DNA of 9,814 nt from Collinsella sp. (GTDB lineage: Bacteria > Actinomycetota > Coriobacteriia > Coriobacteriales > Coriobacteriaceae): positions 1 through 9,814 of the forward strand of contig JAUMPM010000049.1 of the NCBI GenBank assembly GCA_031294825.1. Reading direction: 5' to 3'. Numbering within the stretch: position 1 is the first letter of the stretch; each line of letters starts with the position of its first letter. Shown here piece after piece: positions 6,528 through 9,814 of the stretch. A program made the translations under genes and the position numbers. The notes below the pieces were generated by a model, which worked only from the letters and a program-made list of their open reading frames with translations, was not told where the DNA came from and did not search any database.

Positions 6528-7118
6528 ATGGAACAGACGGCACGGCGCCAAGAGCAGCTGCCAGGCGCATTTAACGGCGTCACCACCAACAGCCAGCACG
6601 GCCGCGTCCGCTGGTATCTGGTTCACACCCCCAATGGAAAAGAGCGCGAGACCTGTGAAAAGGTCCGCTGCATTATCCCGCACAACCTTATGCAGGATGC
6701 TTTTGTGATGCAAAAGGAGTTCTGGTTTAAGCGGGACGGCGCATGGTCGCTCCAAACCAAACCTATGTACAAGGAATATTTCTTCGTCGCCACGCACGAT
6801 GCCGCCGCGCTCGATAGGGCTTTGGCCCAGTTGAGCTTTGGCTGCCGCATCGCCGGCAGTAGGGAGCGGGCGTACATGCCCATGCCTGACGATGCGCAGG
6901 ACTGGTATTGCAGCGTGCTCGACGACGACGGCGTGGTGCGCAATAGCGTCGCCCGCATAGAAGACGGCGTGCTGCACGTAGAGCAGGGTCCCTTGGTGGG
7001 GCAAGAGGCTCGTGTAAAGAAAATCGACCGTCATAAGCGCTGGTGCCTGGTAGACGTGGGCGAAGGCGACTCCACATTTAGGGAGCTGCTGCCGCTGGAC
7101 GTTCCCAGCAAAACCTAA
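6528..7118 (+). CDS. NusG-paralogue transcription antiterminator (LoaP-like)
   Basis: This 196-residue protein is a specialised NusG relative. The NGN domain starts at RWYLVHTPNGKE (28-39) and runs through MYKEYFFV. The C-terminal KOW motif is GPLVGQEARVKKIDRHKRWC (154-173) plus LVDV. The housekeeping NusG gene normally sits beside secE and the ribosomal protein genes, but here the neighbours are sugar transferases. That is typical of RfaH-, UpxY- and LoaP-type factors, which bind RNA polymerase and let it read through long polysaccharide operons. LoaP is the likeliest type given the apparent actinobacterial host. ATG 6528 is preferred over 6489 because the GAGGGGGGG Shine-Dalgarno (6512-6520) sits 7 bases before it. 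The N-terminal 27 residues are polar and look disordered. It is probably made only when the upstream promoter is active. Confidence 0.86.
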   Translation: MEQTARRQEQLPGAFNGVTTNSQHGRVRWYLVHTPNGKERETCEKVRCIIPHNLMQDAFVMQKEFWFKRDGAWSLQTKPMYKEYFFVATHDAAALDRALAQLSFGCRIAGSRERAYMPMPDDAQDWYCSVLDDDGVVRNSVARIEDGVLHVEQGPLVGQEARVKKIDRHKRWCLVDVGEGDSTFRELLPLDVPSKT

Positions 7119-7173
7119 GGGAGACGTTGCACCAGCTATTCGTTCGCATTTTTGAATTTACCGATTTGGGGGA

Positions 7174-7190
7174 TCCCCGGGGAACGGGGA
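7174..7190 (+). promoter_or_regulatory. Hairpin covering the ribosome site of the first sugar transferase
   Basis: TCCCCG (7174-7179) and CGGGGA (7185-7190) close the loop GGGAA. GGGGATCCCC (7169-7178) is an alternative, overlapping palindrome. The right arm GGGGA (7186-7190) is the only Shine-Dalgarno-like sequence before the TTG at 7198, so folding would hide it. This could be a translational control site or a second RNA hairpin for the antiterminator. Confidence 0.4.
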
Positions 7191-7197
7191 CGTAAGT

Positions 7198-8001
7198 TTG
7201 ACTTTGGCTGCTAAAGAGGTAACAGAGAGCAATGCGCCCGTGGGGGCGGCGCTGATTGCCCAGGCTATGGACCGGCGTGAGGGCGTCGGCCGCTACAAGA
7301 CTATGCAATCCATCATGGACTGGGATCGCTCACGCCTTGTCTATAGGGCTGTGAAGCGCGCCTTCGACATCGCGTTTAGTGGCTGCGTGCTGGCCGTTAT
7401 CGCCGTACCGAGCCTGATTCTTGCCGCCGCTATCCGCCTGGAGAGCGAGGGCAACCCGTTCTACAGCCAGATCCGCGTGGGCCAGACCCGCCCCGACGGC
7501 AGCCTGTCCACCTTCCGCATGTGGAAGTTCCGCTCCATGTACAGGGACGCCGACGAGCGCCTCGCCGACCTCAGGGAGCAGAACGAGATCGCCGGCGCCA
7601 TGTTCAAGATGAGGGAGGACCCGCGCGTCACCAAGATCGGGAAGTTCATCCGCAAGCACTCCATCGACGAGTTCCCTCAGTTCATCAACGTGTTCCTGGG
7701 CCAGATGTCCGTCGTGGGACCGCGCCCGCCGCTACCGAACGAGGTGGCTGAGTATACAGAGTACGACCTGCAGCGCCTTGCTGTTAAGCCAGGCATCACC
7801 GGCTGGTGGCAGGTTACGGACCGCAACGACACCGACTTTGACGGCATGGTCCGCCGCGACTTGGAGTATATCGCGAAGCGTGGCGTGGCCACCGACTTGA
7901 AGATCGTGGCGCTCACGGTCGTCGAAATGATAACGGGGGGGGTGCCTGCTAGAGGCATTTCCCGAGACTTTTCCGTTGGCGGGGTGCTAGCCCATGCCTA
8001 G
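7198..8001 (+). CDS. Polyprenyl-phosphate sugar-1-phosphate transferase (first copy)
   Basis: This 267-residue bacterial sugar transferase belongs to the monotopic phosphoglycosyl transferase superfamily (PglC/WcaJ-like catalytic core). Such enzymes move a sugar-1-phosphate from a UDP-sugar to undecaprenyl phosphate, the first step of capsule or exopolysaccharide unit synthesis at the inner membrane face. After about 40 polar residues comes KRAFDIAFSGC and a reentrant hydrophobic helix, then FRMWKFRSM, the catalytic Asp157-Glu158 in SIDEFPQF, SVVGPRPP and KPGITGWWQV. There are no extra membrane helices, so it is the short class. The start is uncertain: TTG 7198 has a weak GGGGA site, while ATG codons at 7267, 7303 and 7315 lack one. 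An eight-G run (7935-7942) lies near the 3' end. The stop overlaps the next gene by 8 bases. Confidence 0.93.
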   Translation: MTLAAKEVTESNAPVGAALIAQAMDRREGVGRYKTMQSIMDWDRSRLVYRAVKRAFDIAFSGCVLAVIAVPSLILAAAIRLESEGNPFYSQIRVGQTRPDGSLSTFRMWKFRSMYRDADERLADLREQNEIAGAMFKMREDPRVTKIGKFIRKHSIDEFPQFINVFLGQMSVVGPRPPLPNEVAEYTEYDLQRLAVKPGITGWWQVTDRNDTDFDGMVRRDLEYIAKRGVATDLKIVALTVVEMITGGVPARGISRDFSVGGVLAHA

Positions 8002-8638
8002 GAAACCTACCGGGACCCTCTTCTACCGCATATGCAAGAGAACGTTCGATATAGCCTTCAGCGCCGGGTGTGCCGCAGTGCTGGCGATTCCCATGGCCTG
8101 TGTCTGCGCCGCGATCTGCGTGGAGTCCCCGGGCTGCCCGGTCTACACGCAGGAGCGCGTGGGCAGGGGAGGCCAGGTGATTCGCGTGCTTAAGCTTCGC
8201 AGCATGGTCTCTGATGCAGGTGATGTGCAGAAGTACCTGAGCCCCGAGCAGCTGCACCAGTGGAAGGTGGAGCGCAAGGTCGATAACGACCCACGCATCA
8301 CAAAGGTGGGCAAGTTCATCCGCAAGTGCTCCATCGACGAGGTACCGCAGTTCCTCAACGTGCTCAAGGGTGATCTGTCCGTGATCGGTCCGCGCCCCAT
8401 CACGCGTGACGAGTTGGAACAGCACTTCTCCGAAGAGGAGAAGGAGGAGCTGCTGAGCGTCACGCCGGGCATTACCGGCTTGTGGCAGGCCACCGACCGC
8501 AACGCCGCGACCTTCGAGAGCGGCATGCGGCAGAAGATCGAGCTCCACTATGTACGGAACCGTTGCTTCCGTATGGACTGGAAATGTTTCATGGGCACCT
8601 TCGGTGCCATGTTTGGTAAAAGGAGGACCGGGCGATGA
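7994..8638 (+). CDS. Polyprenyl-phosphate sugar-1-phosphate transferase (second copy)
   Basis: This is a second complete phosphoglycosyl transferase of the same family, 214 residues long. It has a short N-terminus, the reentrant helix region after KRTFDIAFSAGC, IRVLKLRSM, the catalytic Asp115-Glu116 in SIDEVPQF, SVIGPRPI and TPGITGLWQA. It shares the DPRxTKxGKFIRKxSIDE stretch with the first copy but differs in the nucleotide-sugar region and carries an acidic insert, EQHFSEEEKEE. The pair is therefore a diverged duplication or two enzymes for different sugars, not a broken gene. ATG 7994 lies 8 bases inside the preceding gene, with only a weak GGCGGGG site about 9 bases before, so translational coupling is likely. 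It ends by overlapping the glycosyltransferase start (ATGA). Confidence 0.92.
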   Translation: MPRKPTGTLFYRICKRTFDIAFSAGCAAVLAIPMACVCAAICVESPGCPVYTQERVGRGGQVIRVLKLRSMVSDAGDVQKYLSPEQLHQWKVERKVDNDPRITKVGKFIRKCSIDEVPQFLNVLKGDLSVIGPRPITRDELEQHFSEEEKEELLSVTPGITGLWQATDRNAATFESGMRQKIELHYVRNRCFRMDWKCFMGTFGAMFGKRRTGR

Positions 8639-9438
8639 ATGTCTCTGATACTGCATCACCCATCGTCAGCGTGATCATGCCGGCGTTCAATTCAGAGAGG
8701 CATATTGCGGAGTCGGTCGCTTCCGTCCAGGCGCAAACTATGGGCTCGTGGGAGCTGCTCATCGTTGACGACTGCTCCACCGATAAAACCAGTGAGATCG
8801 TTAAAAAGCTGTCTGAGTCAGATTCACGCATACGCCTTATTAGCCAGAGCGAGAATGGCGGTGCGGCCGTTGCTCGCAACACTGCTCTCGATAACGCTCG
8901 CGGACGATATATCGCCTATCTCGATGCAGACGATTTGTGGCTGCCCGAGAAGATTGAGAAGCAGATTGCCTGCATGGATCGCGAAAACGCGGGATTTAGC
9001 TGCGCTTCATATGAGGTGATTGATGAGGAGGTCTCCCCCCTAGGGCGCACCGTGCATATGCCGCCTAATACAAGCTACTGGGGTTACCTCACGAATAACT
9101 ATCTGCAGACCGTCGGAATAATGGCGGACTTGGAGAGAGTCGATAAAAGTCTTCTTGTCATGCCGGACATGAGAAGACGACAAGACGCCGCAACGTGGTT
9201 ACAGGTTTTGGCAGCAGGGCATGACTGTATTGGCGTCAACGAAGTTCTGTGCCAATACAGACGTACGAGCGGGTCTCTTTCCAGCAACAAGGTCAAGGCT
9301 GTTCGCGGTACATGGTACTTCTATCGTCAAATCGCAAAACTGCCAATGTACAAAGCTATCTACTGCTTCGTTCGCTACGCGTTTCTCGCCGTATGGAAAC
9401 GCACCTATCCGGAAAAAAGAGGAAATAATGGCAAATAA
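8635..9438 (+). CDS. Glycosyltransferase family 2
   Basis: This 267-residue GT-A fold enzyme probably adds a sugar to the lipid-linked unit begun by the upstream transferases. It opens with VSVIMPAFNSE (11-21), then DDCSTD (45-50) and the metal-binding DxD as DADD (97-100). An RRRQDAATW segment occupies the place of the usual ED catalytic-base motif. The C-terminus is basic and aromatic and could touch the membrane. No transmembrane helix is certain. The donor and acceptor cannot be read from the sequence. ATG 8635 overlaps the previous stop by 4 bases, with a perfect AGGAGG (8621-8626) 8 bases upstream. The gene is richer in A/T and uses codons such as AAA, GAT and AGT more than its neighbours, a sign of recent exchange in a variable capsule locus. 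Confidence 0.92.
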   Translation: MNVSDTASPIVSVIMPAFNSERHIAESVASVQAQTMGSWELLIVDDCSTDKTSEIVKKLSESDSRIRLISQSENGGAAVARNTALDNARGRYIAYLDADDLWLPEKIEKQIACMDRENAGFSCASYEVIDEEVSPLGRTVHMPPNTSYWGYLTNNYLQTVGIMADLERVDKSLLVMPDMRRRQDAATWLQVLAAGHDCIGVNEVLCQYRRTSGSLSSNKVKAVRGTWYFYRQIAKLPMYKAIYCFVRYAFLAVWKRTYPEKRGNNGK

Positions 9439-9814
9439 TAGCCCCATGAAGATCGCTGTCGCCGGTACCGGCTACGTCGGCCTGTCCCTAGCCGTCCTGC
9501 TCTCGCAGCACAACGAGGTGCACGCCCTGGACATCATGCCCGAGAAGGTCGCGAAGATCAACGCATACCAGTCGCCCATCCAGGACGACGAGATCGAGCG
9601 GTTCCTGGCGGAGGCCAAGGCGGGGGAGCGCGAGCTCGACCTACACGCCACCGTCGACGTGGCCGAGGCCTACACAGGTGCCGACTACGCCGTCATCGCC
9701 ACGCCCACCAACTACGACTCGGACAGGAACTTCTTCGACACGAGCTCCGTCGAGGCCGCCATCGCCGCCGTGCGGTCGGTTAACCCGGACGCCTGGATCG
9801 TCATCAAGTCGACG
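9428..9814 (+). CDS. ugd: UDP-glucose 6-dehydrogenase, N-terminal part
   Basis: The first 129 codons are present and the gene runs off the right edge. The protein starts MANNSPMKIAVAGTGYVGLS, with the NAD-binding GTGYVG at residues 13-18 and Asp35 ending the second strand. YAVIATPTNYD and a final IVIKST follow, as in UDP-glucose/GDP-mannose dehydrogenases. The TPTNYD segment and overall pattern fit Ugd, which oxidises UDP-glucose to UDP-glucuronate for an acidic polysaccharide. The catalytic Cys region is outside the window. ATG 9428 overlaps the glycosyltransferase end by 11 bases and has AGAGGA (9418-9423) close by. A second ATG at 9446 has no ribosome site. The gene returns to high GC after the A/T-richer glycosyltransferase. 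A related UDP-sugar dehydrogenase (e.g. UDP-ManNAc) is less likely. Confidence 0.93.
   Translation, partial: MANNSPMKIAVAGTGYVGLSLAVLLSQHNEVHALDIMPEKVAKINAYQSPIQDDEIERFLAEAKAGERELDLHATVDVAEAYTGADYAVIATPTNYDSDRNFFDTSSVEAAIAAVRSVNPDAWIVIKST

Noticed and set aside
7198..8638. The two sugar transferases as one gene split by a frameshift at the G-run
   Set aside because: Each has its own complete set of family motifs and catalytic residues, so they are two genes.

Overview
The window looks like high-GC chromosomal DNA from a gut-type Coriobacteriia (Collinsella or a close relative). This rests on protein style (clostridial-like ThrRS core, flavoprotein/DUF1667 cluster, NusG paralogue in front of sugar-transferase genes) and on strong G/C third positions. 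It is inferred from recognition, not from a database search.

Layout. (1) Positions 1-136 hold the 5' end of a minus-strand transposase-like gene and the probable end of an insertion sequence. (2) Positions 235-3448 hold a tight minus-strand operon of three genes: a GlpA-like FAD dehydrogenase with a C-terminal BFD-type [2Fe-2S] domain, a second FAD/NAD oxidoreductase, and a small Cys-rich DUF1667 protein. Together they look like a soluble electron-transfer module for glycerol-3-phosphate or a similar 2-hydroxy substrate. (3) Positions 3449-3774 are a divergent intergenic region with several inverted repeats. (4) Positions 3775-4206 encode a small membrane protein with a double zinc ribbon. 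(5) Positions 4436-6199 encode threonyl-tRNA synthetase, which has no TGS domain. Its promoter start region carries a 10-bp inverted repeat, and two intrinsic terminators follow the gene. (6) From 6300 to the end is the beginning of a surface-polysaccharide operon on the plus strand: a promoter flanked by 15-bp inverted repeats, a NusG-paralogue (LoaP-like) antiterminator, two consecutive polyprenyl-phosphate sugar-phosphate transferases, a family-2 glycosyltransferase and a truncated UDP-glucose 6-dehydrogenase.

How it works together. In the last block the NusG paralogue probably lets RNA polymerase read through a long capsule/exopolysaccharide operon. The two sugar transferases would load the first sugar phosphate onto the lipid carrier, the glycosyltransferase would extend it, and Ugd would supply UDP-glucuronate. 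The genes from the first transferase onward overlap by 4 to 11 bases, as expected for one transcript.

The most interesting signal is that the only good -10 box ahead of the antiterminator lies between two perfect 15-bp inverted repeats, with the predicted transcription start just inside the right repeat. This is the architecture of an invertible (phase-variable) capsule promoter upstream of an UpxY-type antiterminator, as known from Bacteroides, but here in an apparent actinobacterium. No recombinase gene is in the window, so inversion remains a hypothesis.
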